A stretch of 64,000 nt of DNA from Gemmatimonadaceae bacterium (lineage in GTDB: Bacteria > Gemmatimonadota > Gemmatimonadetes > Gemmatimonadales > Gemmatimonadaceae): the NCBI GenBank assembly GCA_036496605.1, contig DASXKV010000067.1, positions 150,333 to 214,332 of the forward strand, written 5' to 3'. Positions 29,489 through 37,675 of this stretch are shown piece by piece. Both the position numbers and the translations under genes were made by a program. Numbering within the stretch: position 1 is the stretch's first letter; every line of letters begins with the position of its first letter. Below the pieces are notes generated by a model. That model was not told the origin of the DNA. It did not search any database and saw only the letters and a program-made list of their open reading frames with translations.

Positions 29489-30367
29489 CTAACGGCTATT
29501 CGCGAGCGAATACAATTGGGCTGCCTGGGCTGCCGTGAGATCGTACGGATCGATCGATTTCGCGACGGGATGGGTGCCGTCCATGCCGATGGCCGCCGCA
29601 CGGATCCAGCTTCGCCGACACGACGGACAGGTCGCGATACTGAGATTCAGCCCAACAAGGCGCCGCCTGCCGAGCGCTCGCGCGATACGTTCACCGACGT
29701 TCGGTAGCTTGATACCGGCTCGCGCGAGCACGTCGTCGAACACCGCGGACGGTGCGCGCTGTAAGAGCTTCCTTGTCCGCGCATAACGACTGCAGGCCGT
29801 ACATGCTTCGCGCGCCTTGAGCCCGAGCCACATCGTCAATCCGCCGACGAGGAATCCGGCGACCTGCAGCAGCTCGTGCGCATAGCCCAGAAGCCCGAGC
29901 TCCGGTGTCGTGTCGATCGTCCGGCCGCCCTGATTCTGAAGCACGAGCTGCATGTGCTCGGTGCGCAGGCGAAGGTAGTACCAGAACGGCACTTCGTCGC
30001 TGACTGGCGTCCCGTCCGACAGGCTGACGGTGGCAAAGTCGACCCAGTGCATCAGTAGCCACGTCGACAAGCCGATCGCGAGCATCTCGAAGAGCATTCG
30101 TCGGGTGGGCAGCGTCTGCGTCGCTCGCGCCGCGGCGTAATAGCCGCTTGCGGCACCGAGTCCGCCAAGCAGCGCACCCGCCGGAATGACGAACCACAGG
30201 GTGAGGCCGAGCATGTCGAGATCGAGCCAGTGTTGCAGTCCGACGTTGACGGCGACGACGGTGATGGCGGCGACAATGCCCGCGAAGGTCGTGAAGACCT
30301 CCGCGGACATGTCGCGCATCTCGGAGGCAAATGCCGACCGAACGGGGACCGCGAGCGGCGTGTTCAT
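29489..30367 (-). CDS. Hypothetical membrane protein with CxxC motifs
   Basis: 292 residues. Hydrophobic segments at about 28-45, 52-75, 92-112 and 175-190 predict four membrane passes. After them come two cysteine pairs, CTAC (about 195) and CPSC (about 250), which could bind a metal or form a zinc ribbon. I do not recognise the family. It converges on hmgA with only 11 bases between the stops, and its TAG stop lies inside an octamer copy (29487-29494). It is cotranscribed with, and follows, the small membrane protein at 30383-30853. Confidence 0.7.
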   Translation of the reverse strand: MNTPLAVPVRSAFASEMRDMSAEVFTTFAGIVAAITVVAVNVGLQHWLDLDMLGLTLWFVIPAGALLGGLGAASGYYAAARATQTLPTRRMLFEMLAIGLSTWLLMHWVDFATVSLSDGTPVSDEVPFWYYLRLRTEHMQLVLQNQGGRTIDTTPELGLLGYAHELLQVAGFLVGGLTMWLGLKAREACTACSRYARTRKLLQRAPSAVFDDVLARAGIKLPNVGERIARALGRRRLVGLNLSIATCPSCRRSWIRAAAIGMDGTHPVAKSIDPYDLTAAQAAQLYSLANSR

Positions 30368-30382
30368 CGTGCGCGATCGACG

Positions 30383-30853
30383 TTAGGCAGCGCGTCGCGG
30401 TGTCGTGCCGGTGCCGCCCGACGGCATCGGCTGTGTCGCGGCGGCTTGGTACACCGGGCGGCCGTGCTGAGTGAAGACGAGCACGGCGATGCTCCAGAGC
30501 ACGGAGAAGACGAACATCGTGAGCCACAAGTCCGTCACCTCACCTGGCGTTTCGAGCCAGGCACAGAGCGCGACGGGGAGTGCTGCGATCAGATCGATCG
30601 CGTATATCCGCAGCACGCGACGCCAGTTCATCGGGCGCTTGCCGACGAGCTGGAAGTTGTACTGCATCATCGTGCCGTGCCCTTCGGCGCTACCGGGCCG
30701 GACGAGCAGCGTCCCGATCGGCAGGATCGGAATGAAGAGAATCGTCAACCACCGCGTTGCTTCGTACGTGTCTTCGGATACGCGACGATAATCGAGAAGC
30801 CGAATTCCGGTTCCATTCACGGAGTACGGCTTGAGGAACAAGCGCGTCGACAT
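30383..30853 (-). CDS. Small hypothetical membrane protein
   Basis: 156 residues with hydrophobic stretches at about 34-50, 80-100 and 108-128. It starts MSTRLFLKPYSVNGTGI and has no recognised domain. The TAA stop is inside the octamer copy at 30381-30388, and 15 bases separate it from the next membrane protein gene, so the pair likely works together in the inner membrane. Function unknown. Confidence 0.65.
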   Translation of the reverse strand: MSTRLFLKPYSVNGTGIRLLDYRRVSEDTYEATRWLTILFIPILPIGTLLVRPGSAEGHGTMMQYNFQLVGKRPMNWRRVLRIYAIDLIAALPVALCAWLETPGEVTDLWLTMFVFSVLWSIAVLVFTQHGRPVYQAAATQPMPSGGTGTTPRRAA

Positions 30854-31096
30854 GATTGGTTAGTGGCTGAGACCCCGAGCCGGGGGCGGGGAATACACCA
30901 GCGTGGCTCGCGTTGGTTCGACGTGCCGATGGGCAGTCGCGTCACGCGTTCGCGTTATGCAATGCCGGGCAGATTAGCCGTGTCGTCGCCCTGTGGCGAG
31001 AATGCTTTTCTTATCGGAGTGAGCGAACGATCTACATGGAGTTCTGTCCGACCGTCTCGAACTCGTCTTTGAGACGGGTTTCAACTGTTCTCAACA

Positions 31097-31231
31097 CGGA
31101 CACGGCCGGACACGCGCGGACACCGCCGGACAACAGAAAGAAACCGTGAACAGCTTTTTCAGAAGATCGTCGACGCCCTTTGGTCGTGTCCGGCCGTGTC
31201 CGCGCTGTGTCCGGCTATGTCCGTGTCCGCG
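31097..31231. repeat. Inverted array of a 10-bp repeat
   Basis: Left arm: four decamers in register from 31097 (CGGACACGGC, CGGACACGCG, CGGACACCGC, CGGACAACAG). Right arm (about 31185-31231): the same word inverted about five times (GTGTCCGGCC, GTGTCCGCGCT, GTGTCCGGCTAT and so on). A spacer of about 48 A/T-richer bases lies between. The element fills the middle of the 461-base spacer 30854-31314; the rest of that spacer shows no gene. Strong hairpin or cruciform potential. Confidence 0.75.
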
Positions 31232-31314
31232 TTCAATTGTTGATCGCTGCGCCGCCAGTGAGCGGCGACGGTCGGAGATCTCAAAACTGGTGATCCCGCA
31301 GTCCGACGACGGCA

Positions 31315-32115
31315 TTAGCTCCTCGCGCCTTGATCGAACGCCGCAATCGCGTTCCTCGTGAAATCGGACAGCACCAGCGTTCCGCTCATCTCGGCCCGCG
31401 ACTCGAGCAACCGATCCCAGTCATCGGTGCCTTGCCAGAAGATTGCTTTCAGCTGCGCGAGCGCTTGCGGGTTCGATCGTGCGAGCTTGCGAGCGAAGGA
31501 ATCGAGGCCGCTATCGAGCGCGTTCACGCTGTCGAACACCTTCGCGTAGAGACCGAATTCCTCCGCCCAACGAGCCGTTCGCCAATCGGCGTCGATTGCC
31601 ATGGCGCCAAAACCGCCGAGGCCAATCTTCTTCTGGATGACCGGTCCGACGACGAACGGGCCGATTCCCACCGCGAGCTCGCTCAATCGTATCGATGCCG
31701 ATTCCACGGCCATCGCATAGTCGGCCGCCGCGACGAGGCCGACACCTCCGCCGACGGTTTTTCCGTGCACCCGCGCGATGATCACCTTGGGGCACCGCGT
31801 CATCGCGAGGATCACGCGCGCGAAGCCCATGAAAAACTCCTTACCGCCAGCGGCGTCGCGGATGCTCCTCAGCTCATCGAACGATGCGCCGGCACAGAAC
31901 GGGCTACCCCCCGTGTCGCCGCTCCGGAGGACGATCACGCGCACCTCGTTCTGCGTTCCGAGTCGGTGAATCTCGGACGCGAGTCGAGCGAGCAGGGCGG
32001 CGGGCAGCGAGTTGCCCTTGGGATGCGTGAAGCGAACGGTGGCGATCGCATCGGTGATGGCGACGTCCACCTCGCCGTCGGCGGTTTGCGACCTCGAGAT
32101 CGTCAAATCGGGCAT
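31315..32115 (-). CDS. Enoyl-CoA hydratase/isomerase family protein
   Basis: 266-residue crotonase-fold protein. The core motifs are seen: [12 protein letters not shown] oxyanion-hole strand, [21 protein letters not shown] and [16 protein letters not shown] (short form). The position that carries the second catalytic Glu in hydratases is occupied by a Gly-Pro-rich segment, so the exact reaction is unsure. It is divergent from paaABCD and probably serves phenylacetate or another acyl-CoA route. A TATAGC -10 (32129-32124) only 8 bases before the ATG suggests a leaderless transcript. Confidence 0.82.
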   Translation of the reverse strand: MPDLTISRSQTADGEVDVAITDAIATVRFTHPKGNSLPAALLARLASEIHRLGTQNEVRVIVLRSGDTGGSPFCAGASFDELRSIRDAAGGKEFFMGFARVILAMTRCPKVIIARVHGKTVGGGVGLVAAADYAMAVESASIRLSELAVGIGPFVVGPVIQKKIGLGGFGAMAIDADWRTARWAEEFGLYAKVFDSVNALDSGLDSFARKLARSNPQALAQLKAIFWQGTDDWDRLLESRAEMSGTLVLSDFTRNAIAAFDQGARS

Positions 32116-32153
32116 TGCAACACGCTATACGCGCCGTGGCCGGCGCGCCACGC

Positions 32154-32183
32154 TTCACGCCTCCCGCGACCCGCGTGTATAAT
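32154..32183 (+). promoter_or_regulatory. Promoter of paaA with perfect -10, leaderless
   Basis: TATAAT (32178-32183) is a perfect -10; TTCACG (32154-32159) is an acceptable -35 at 18 bases. The paaA ATG starts at 32193, only 9 bases after the -10, so transcription should begin at or right beside the start codon. No Shine-Dalgarno can fit. The divergent enoyl-CoA hydratase shows the same layout. Confidence 0.6.
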
Positions 32184-32192
32184 TCGAGTGTC

Positions 32193-33182
32193 ATGACGCC
32201 AATCCAGCCTCAACAGACCCCTGTTTCGTCGCCCGAGGATCCCGAGCGCGTCGCGGCGTTCGAGGCGCGCATTGCCGCGGGGGAGACGATCGAGCCGAAG
32301 GACTGGATGCCGGAGCGCTATCGCCGGCAGTTGGTTCGGATGATGTCGCAGCATGCCCACTCGGAGATCGTGGGGATGCTCCCGGAGGGCAACTGGATCA
32401 CGCGCGCGCCATCGCTCCGGCGCAAGATGTCGCTACTCGCCAAGGTCCAGGACGAGGCGGGGCACGGTCTCTACATCTATTGCGGGACGGAGACGCTCGG
32501 CGTCGATCGCCAGGAGCTCATTGAGCAGTTGCTCACCGGCACGGCGAAGTACTCGAGCATCTTCAATTATCCGACGCTCAGCTGGGCGGATATCGGCGCG
32601 ATTGGCTGGCTGGTGGATGGCGCTGCCATCGTCAATCAGACGATGCTCGCGAAAGCGTCGTACGGACCGTACGCGCGAGCGATGGTGCGCATCTGTAAGG
32701 AAGAGAACTTCCACAAGCGTCAGGGCTACGAGATCATGGTGACGCTCGCAGCCGGGACGCCAGCGCAACGGCGCATGGCGCAGGACGCGCTCGACCGCTG
32801 GTGGTGGCCGTCGTTGATGATGTTCGGACCGCACGATGGCCAGTCGTCGAATAGCGACGAGCTGATGCGGTGGGGTGTGAAGCGCAAGAGCAATGACGAG
32901 CTGCGTCAGCGTTTCATCAACTTGACCGTTGCTCAAGCCAAAGCGATCGACCTGGTCATTCCAGATCCGCAGTTGGGCTTTGACGAGACCACGCAGGACT
33001 GGAGGATTGGACCCATCGATTGGGACGAGTTCTGGCGGGTAGTGAAGGGGAACGGCCCCTGCAATCAGGAGCGGCTCGCCGCTCGCCGTGACGCGCACGC
33101 CGATGGCGAATGGGTACGGGTTGCGGCCGCGGCGTACGCCGCGAAGCAGGCGAAGATCGATTCCGCCTTCGAGGCAGCCTAA
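32193..33182 (+). CDS. paaA: 1,2-phenylacetyl-CoA epoxidase, catalytic subunit A
   Basis: 329-residue diiron oxygenase subunit. Iron ligand motifs EAGH (in [10 protein letters not shown]) and EENFH (in [10 protein letters not shown]) are present, with conserved [16 protein letters not shown]. It epoxidises the ring of phenylacetyl-CoA together with PaaB, PaaC and the reductase PaaE. First gene of paaABCD. The TAA stop is inside an octamer copy (33177-33184). paaE is absent from this window. Confidence 0.95.
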   Translation: MTPIQPQQTPVSSPEDPERVAAFEARIAAGETIEPKDWMPERYRRQLVRMMSQHAHSEIVGMLPEGNWITRAPSLRRKMSLLAKVQDEAGHGLYIYCGTETLGVDRQELIEQLLTGTAKYSSIFNYPTLSWADIGAIGWLVDGAAIVNQTMLAKASYGPYARAMVRICKEENFHKRQGYEIMVTLAAGTPAQRRMAQDALDRWWWPSLMMFGPHDGQSSNSDELMRWGVKRKSNDELRQRFINLTVAQAKAIDLVIPDPQLGFDETTQDWRIGPIDWDEFWRVVKGNGPCNQERLAARRDAHADGEWVRVAAAAYAAKQAKIDSAFEAA

Positions 33183-33210
33183 CGAGGCAGCAGCTTTCTT
33201 CACGACGACG

Positions 33211-33543
33211 ATGGCGAACGAGAGCACGACGCAGGGATCGCGCGCCGACGCGGCGGAGCCGCGCGACAGCCAATGGCCGCTCTGGGAGGTGTTCGTCCAG
33301 CCGCCCGGGGGCGATCCCCACGAGCACGCGGGCAGCGTGCACGCGGTCGACGCCGAATCGGCGCTGCAGAACGCGCGCGACGTGTACGCGCGACGTGGCG
33401 AAGCGGTCAGCATCTGGGTCGTCCGCTCGGGGCAGATCACCGCGTCGACACCCGAAGACATGGGTCCATTCTTCGATCCGGGCAACGACAAGCCCTACCG
33501 GCATCCGCAGTTCTACAAGATCCCTCGTGGCATCAAAGTCTGA
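33211..33543 (+). CDS. paaB: 1,2-phenylacetyl-CoA epoxidase subunit B
   Basis: 110 residues. After a short variable N-terminus comes the family core WPLWEVFVQPPGGDPHEHAG (20-residue piece), ALQNARDVYARRGE and ITASTPEDM. PaaB bridges PaaA-PaaC units in the epoxidase complex. The ATG at 33211 is the first in frame after paaA. Its 3-prime end overlaps paaC by 17 bases. Confidence 0.92.
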   Translation: MANESTTQGSRADAAEPRDSQWPLWEVFVQPPGGDPHEHAGSVHAVDAESALQNARDVYARRGEAVSIWVVRSGQITASTPEDMGPFFDPGNDKPYRHPQFYKIPRGIKV

Positions 33544-34288
33544 GCAGCGCGCCGAGTATCTCCTCCGCCTCGGCGACGACCGGCTCGTGCTCGGTCATCG
33601 CCTGTCGGAGTGGTGCGGTCACGCGCCCATCCTCGAGGAGGACATCGCGCTCGCGAACATCGCGCTCGATCTCGTCGGTCAGGCGACGCTGCTGCTCGGC
33701 CGCGCCGGCACGGTCGAAGGGAAGGGACGCGACGCCGACGCGCTCGCCTATCTGCGCGAGGCGGTCGAGTTTCGAAACGCATTGCTCGTCGAGCTCCCCA
33801 AAGGTGACTTCGCGCTCACGATCGTTAGGCAGCTCTTCTTCGGCGTCTTCGTACTGCTGCAGGCGGAAGCCCTTCAGAAGAGCACCGATCGCGATCTCGC
33901 CGGCATTGCGGCGAAGGGCGTGAAGGAATCGCGCTATCACGTGCGCCACAGCGCCGATTGGGTCGTGAAGCTCGGCGCCGGCACGGAGGAGAGCCATGCG
34001 CGCACGCAACGCGGCGTCGACGACCTCTGGCGCTATACCGGCGAGCTCTTTCTCGCCGACGACGTCGACCGCGCCGTTGCCGCCGAGAGCTTCGGCGTCG
34101 ATCCGTCGACGTTGGAGAGCGCCTGGCAAGCGACGGTACGAGACGTTCTCTCCCGCGCCGGCCTAACGATTCCCGCCACTACCTACATGCAGCGCGGCGG
34201 ACGCGAGGGCCGGCACACCGAGCACCTCGGCCACATGCTCGCCGAGATGCAGATCGTCGCACGCTCGCACCCGGGAGCGTCATGGTGA
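33527..34288 (+). CDS. paaC: 1,2-phenylacetyl-CoA epoxidase subunit C
   Basis: 253 residues, structural subunit related to PaaA but lacking a full iron site. The start is taken as GTG at 33527, inside the paaB end, because the family N-terminus (RAEYLLRLGDDRLVLGHRLSEW) begins at once; no ATG is available nearer. Conserved HAPILEEDIALANIALDLVGQA and KESRYHVRHSADWVVKLG are seen (cited in parts). Overlaps paaD by 7 bases, so all three are coupled. Confidence 0.92.
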   Translation: MASKSEQRAEYLLRLGDDRLVLGHRLSEWCGHAPILEEDIALANIALDLVGQATLLLGRAGTVEGKGRDADALAYLREAVEFRNALLVELPKGDFALTIVRQLFFGVFVLLQAEALQKSTDRDLAGIAAKGVKESRYHVRHSADWVVKLGAGTEESHARTQRGVDDLWRYTGELFLADDVDRAVAAESFGVDPSTLESAWQATVRDVLSRAGLTIPATTYMQRGGREGRHTEHLGHMLAEMQIVARSHPGASW

Positions 34289-34791
34289 GCGCAGGCGCCT
34301 CGAGCCGAGACGAGATCTTCGCGATCCTCGATGAGGTAAAGGATCCAGAGGTGCCGGTGCTGAGCGTCGTCGAACTCGGCATCGTGCGCGATGTCGCGGT
34401 CGACGGGTCGGCGGTGACGGTCACGATCACTCCGACGTATTCGGGCTGCCCGGCAATGCGCGTGATCGAGGAAGAGATCAGGGCCGCGCTCGAAGCTCGG
34501 GGGCTGTCGCCGGTGCGACTCGAAACGGTATTCGCCCCGGCCTGGACGACGGAATGGATGAGCGCCGACGCGAAGCGAAAGCTCGCCGCCTACGGCATCG
34601 CACCACCCGGCCGGGCGCGTGAGGAGTCGCTCGTTAGCCTCACGCGTGCGCCGGTCGTCGAGCGAGTGCCATGCCCCTACTGTGGCTCGCGGGACACGGA
34701 AGTGCGAAGCGAGTTCGGCTCGACGGCGTGCAAGTCGATCGCATACTGCCGTACATGCGCGCAACCGTTCGAAGCGTTCAAGGCGATTTGA
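34282..34791 (+). CDS. paaD: Phenylacetyl-CoA epoxidase assembly protein PaaD
   Basis: 169 residues: an N-terminal MIP18/DUF59 domain (DPEVPVLSVVELGIVRDV, PTYSGCPAM with the conserved Cys) and a C-terminal zinc-ribbon-like part (CPYCGS ... CRTC). PaaD is thought to help iron or Fe-S maturation of the epoxidase system. It ends the paaABCD run; 26 bases later a large inverted 14-bp repeat array begins, where paaE would be expected in many other bacteria. Confidence 0.92.
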   Translation: MVSAGASSRDEIFAILDEVKDPEVPVLSVVELGIVRDVAVDGSAVTVTITPTYSGCPAMRVIEEEIRAALEARGLSPVRLETVFAPAWTTEWMSADAKRKLAAYGIAPPGRAREESLVSLTRAPVVERVPCPYCGSRDTEVRSEFGSTACKSIAYCRTCAQPFEAFKAI

Positions 34792-34817
34792 CGGTCCAGA
34801 AGTAAGAGAGCATGAGG

Positions 34818-35256
34818 GCGCGTCGAGAGAGGCGCGTCGAGAAAGGCGCGTCGAGAAAGGCGCGTCGAGAGGGGCGCGTCGAGAAAGGCGCGTCGAAAAG
34901 GGCGCGTCGAGAAAGGCGCGTCGAAAAGGGCGCGTCGAAAGAGGCGCGTCGAAAAGGGCGCTGACCAACAGAGCGGAGAGCCTCGAGCGGCGAGTCCTCA
35001 GCCGGGAGTTGAGTTGAGCTGGGGGTTCCGGCTGTGAGAGCTTCGAGCTGAGAGCTCGTAGTTCGGCGCTGGTCTCGACGCGCCCCTTTCGACGCGCCTT
35101 TCTCGACGCGCCTTTCTCGACGCGCCCCTCTCGACGCGCCCCTCTCGACGCGCCCTTTTCGACGCGCCCTTTTCGACGCGCCTTTCTCGACGCGCCCTTT
35201 TCGACGCGCCTTTCTCGACGCGCCCTTTTCGACGCGCCCCTCTCGACGCGCCCTTA
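34818..35256. repeat. Giant inverted pair of 14-bp tandem arrays
   Basis: Left arm: ten exact-period 14-mers starting at 34818, 34832, 34846 ... 34944 plus a cut copy at 34958, each GCGCGTCGA followed by five purines (GAAAG, AAAGG, GAGGG, GAGAG, AAGAG or similar). Right arm: thirteen inverted copies (TCGACGCGC) starting every 14 bases from 35075 to 35243. Period is perfect in both arms; variant classes are shuffled. The 110-base centre has no tandem unit but contains small self-complementary words. Arms could pair into a stem of about 145 bp. The element fills the 479-base spacer between the paaD stop and the converging lipoprotein stop; no gene is seen in it. Confidence 0.92.
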
Positions 35257-35270
35257 TAGGCCGTTCCGAC

Positions 35271-36236
35271 TCACCGCTCGACCAGGACCAGCCACTTGCT
35301 CCCTCTCCAGAACCCCTCGGGATCGCGTATGTGCAAACTTCCGCGGAACGTCCCGTCCGCGCTCAGCTTCGTCTCGAGCGCGGAGGTACTCTGTGGAGAC
35401 AGGATCTGATACTCGCGCCCTTCCTCGAGCTTGATCACGCGACTTCGCATGTGCCCCACCGTGAAGTGCGTGCTGTCGCGGATGTCGGAAGGTTGCAGGA
35501 TACGTCCCCACCCGGTGACCGGCACGCCGCCGACTTCGCGCGCGAGGTGCCAATCGACGAGCTGCTTGCGGGTCCCGACGACGTAGTAGACCGTGCTGTC
35601 GCGCGCCGCGTCGGCGGTAATCACAGCCGTTAGGCGCTCATTCTCGTCGTGCAGTACGCGCGAGTACGTCGTCAGCGAATCGACCTGGTGCTGGAGATCG
35701 TCCAGGCGCATGCGAAGGTCGGCGACCAGCACGCGCACGCTGGCAAGGGCCGTGCGGCTCGAGTCGCGTTCGGTGCCGCTGGCGAGGGCGCTGTCCGCGC
35801 TCGCACGCACGCTGTCGCGCAACGCCGTCAGCACCCGTCCCTGACGCTCGGCCGCCGCCTCGAGACGCGCCAACCGCAGCCGCGCCGACCGGGCCTCGGT
35901 CAGAATGTGCGACCGTTCCGATTCGACGCTCGATAGCGGATCTTCGTGCGGATCCAGCGCGCCTGCTTCCTGCTGCAGCGTTCTAATCTTGCGAAACTCC
36001 GATTGCAGCTGCTCCATGAAGTAGTCGAACCCGTGGATCTCGCGAACCAGCAGGTCCTTCTCCATGGTCTGCCGCTCGGTGACGCCGCGAATCACGCGCA
36101 GCGACTCGTCGAGCGCCGCGTTGCGCAATCGGAGAATCATGGCATCGCCGGCGGCGCTGTCGCTGATGCTCGCTCCGTGTGATTCCGCACACGAGCCCAG
36201 CACCAGCAACCACACGAGCCCCTTCAATCGCTTCAT
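35271..36236 (-). CDS. Coiled-coil lipoprotein
   Basis: 321 residues. The ATG at 36236 starts a lipoprotein signal (GLVWLLVLGSC, Cys16). Residues about 55-215 are heptad-rich and charged, a long coiled coil. The C-terminal 100 residues have a beta pattern beginning YYVVGTRKQLVDWHLAREVG and ending GFWRGSKWLVLVE, which resembles envelope proteins common in Bacteroidota. Start overlaps the stop of the upstream GTPase-like gene (ATGA), so it is the third coupled gene of the operon. Likely lipid-anchored on the periplasmic side. Specific function unknown. Confidence 0.75.
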   Translation of the reverse strand: MKRLKGLVWLLVLGSCAESHGASISDSAAGDAMILRLRNAALDESLRVIRGVTERQTMEKDLLVREIHGFDYFMEQLQSEFRKIRTLQQEAGALDPHEDPLSSVESERSHILTEARSARLRLARLEAAAERQGRVLTALRDSVRASADSALASGTERDSSRTALASVRVLVADLRMRLDDLQHQVDSLTTYSRVLHDENERLTAVITADAARDSTVYYVVGTRKQLVDWHLAREVGGVPVTGWGRILQPSDIRDSTHFTVGHMRSRVIKLEEGREYQILSPQSTSALETKLSADGTFRGSLHIRDPEGFWRGSKWLVLVER

Positions 36237-37675
36237 TGCACAACCACCGTGTCCCCGACCAGCGCGGCACGGAGACGTCGCGCTCGGTCCTGCTCCACTG
36301 GCGTCCCGAGCAGAATCACCCACGCGAGATCCTCGCGTATCTGGTCGGCGGGACAGTCGAGATGTCCGCCCATACACGCGCCCGCGCGCGCGAGCGACAG
36401 CGGGGCCACCACCGCCGTACCCGGGTGAGCGCGGTCAATGGCCGCTGACGTCGATGCCACGATCAACTGCAGTACATCCGCCGCGGGCGTCGGAGCATTC
36501 AAGGTTTGCTCGGTCGCGGCTACCGCGGCGATCGCGAGTACGCTGTCGGCGACGATGCGCTCGCTGCTGCTGTCGCGCAATCGCAAGGCGGCGAGTATCC
36601 GCAAGCTCCCAACGCCGTCCCCACGCTCCACCGCTGCGGCGGCGGAGTCGACTGTCCGTGGCGCGATCACTCGCGGCGGACTCGCCGGCGGTGCGGTGTC
36701 CTGCGTTCCCTGCGCGGCCACCGAGCCCGCCGAAGACGCCCACGTCTGAGCGCGCTGACCTAACAGACGCGCTGCTGCGACACCAGCGAAGACGACGATA
36801 GCCGCGCCCGCGGCGATGGTCGCCACGAATGGTGCGCGGCTCCGCGCTCTGGCGACGCCGGCGGAGATACGTGCCGATCTGCGTGCCGCGTCCGCATCGT
36901 GTTCCTCGCGACGCCACTCGTCCGTGAACCAATCCAGCAGAGTCGTTAGGCCCGCCGGCCGAATCGCGTTCCGCACCGTACCAGCCGACGAGAAGGCAAA
37001 GCAGCGAAGTCGCGGGAAAGCAGCCAGGAGCCACCCGAATGCGGCATCGCCGAGCGCGGCGCGAAGCGCTGCCTCTGGGGAGTCGATCATGCGCTGCATG
37101 TCCGCAAGCGGCAGCCGATCGATCTTGGTCAACGCGACGGCAACCGGGACACCGAGCTCCGTGGCCGACGCGGCGTCGAGCATCGCGATCAGTTGACGCA
37201 GCAGCGCTGGACGATCTGGCGCGGGGACGGAGCCCGGCACCGGCGCCTCGAGCAGCCACAGAATCGCGTCCGCCGTTTTCGCGGCTGCCATCGTCCGACG
37301 CGCGCTGGCGCTCGACGGGTCGGCCGCGAGCTCGCCGCGCGGATCGAGAACGGTCAGATCGGCGGCGAGCGTTGCGCGCCGGCCGGTGTAGCGCCTAACG
37401 GGCGCCGTGAATGCGCGCTCGGCGCGCCGGACGGGCGTCTCTTTGACGCCCCGGAGCCGCAACGCGAGCGAGGAACTGTCCGCATAGGTGAGGACATCGG
37501 GCGAGGCCGCCTCGAGGTCGATCGTCCAGCGATCCCCGACGCTTTTCGCGCCATCGCTGAGCAGCGCGCCAATCAGGCCGCTCTTGCCGCTGTTCACACC
37601 GCCCCAGAGCACGATCGTGCGCCGGCGCTCCACCTCGGGAGCGCGTGGCTGGCCGCGCGTCGAGATGCGCTTCAT
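36233..37675 (-). CDS. Membrane-anchored P-loop GTPase-like protein
   Basis: 480 residues. Walker A GGVNSGKS lies at about 25-32; DPRGE (about 110) sits where the G3 DxxG is expected, and LTKID (about 184) is a good G4 element, so this is a TRAFAC-like GTPase domain of about 260 residues. A single hydrophobic segment (ATIAAGAAIVVFAGVAAARL, about 285-305) is followed by an Ala-rich, probably extracytoplasmic, C-terminus. The start overlaps the upstream gene stop by 4 bases. Domain order suggests cytosolic GTPase, membrane pass, periplasmic tail. Family not securely identified. Confidence 0.7.
   Translation of the reverse strand: MKRISTRGQPRAPEVERRRTIVLWGGVNSGKSGLIGALLSDGAKSVGDRWTIDLEAASPDVLTYADSSSLALRLRGVKETPVRRAERAFTAPVRRYTGRRATLAADLTVLDPRGELAADPSSASARRTMAAAKTADAILWLLEAPVPGSVPAPDRPALLRQLIAMLDAASATELGVPVAVALTKIDRLPLADMQRMIDSPEAALRAALGDAAFGWLLAAFPRLRCFAFSSAGTVRNAIRPAGLTTLLDWFTDEWRREEHDADAARRSARISAGVARARSRAPFVATIAAGAAIVVFAGVAAARLLGQRAQTWASSAGSVAAQGTQDTAPPASPPRVIAPRTVDSAAAAVERGDGVGSLRILAALRLRDSSSERIVADSVLAIAAVAATEQTLNAPTPAADVLQLIVASTSAAIDRAHPGTAVVAPLSLARAGACMGGHLDCPADQIREDLAWVILLGTPVEQDRARRLRAALVGDTVVVQ

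Noticed and set aside
34619..35017. Open frames through the 14-bp arrays (both strands), giving repetitive STRLSRRAPLDAP-like peptides
   Set aside because: A 14-bp period read in threes gives a 42-base peptide repeat without start signals; both strands and arms are equally open, so this is a by-product of the repeat.
34818..35256. CRISPR array
   Set aside because: Units are contiguous with only a five-base purine variable part; there are no unique spacers and no cas genes in the window.
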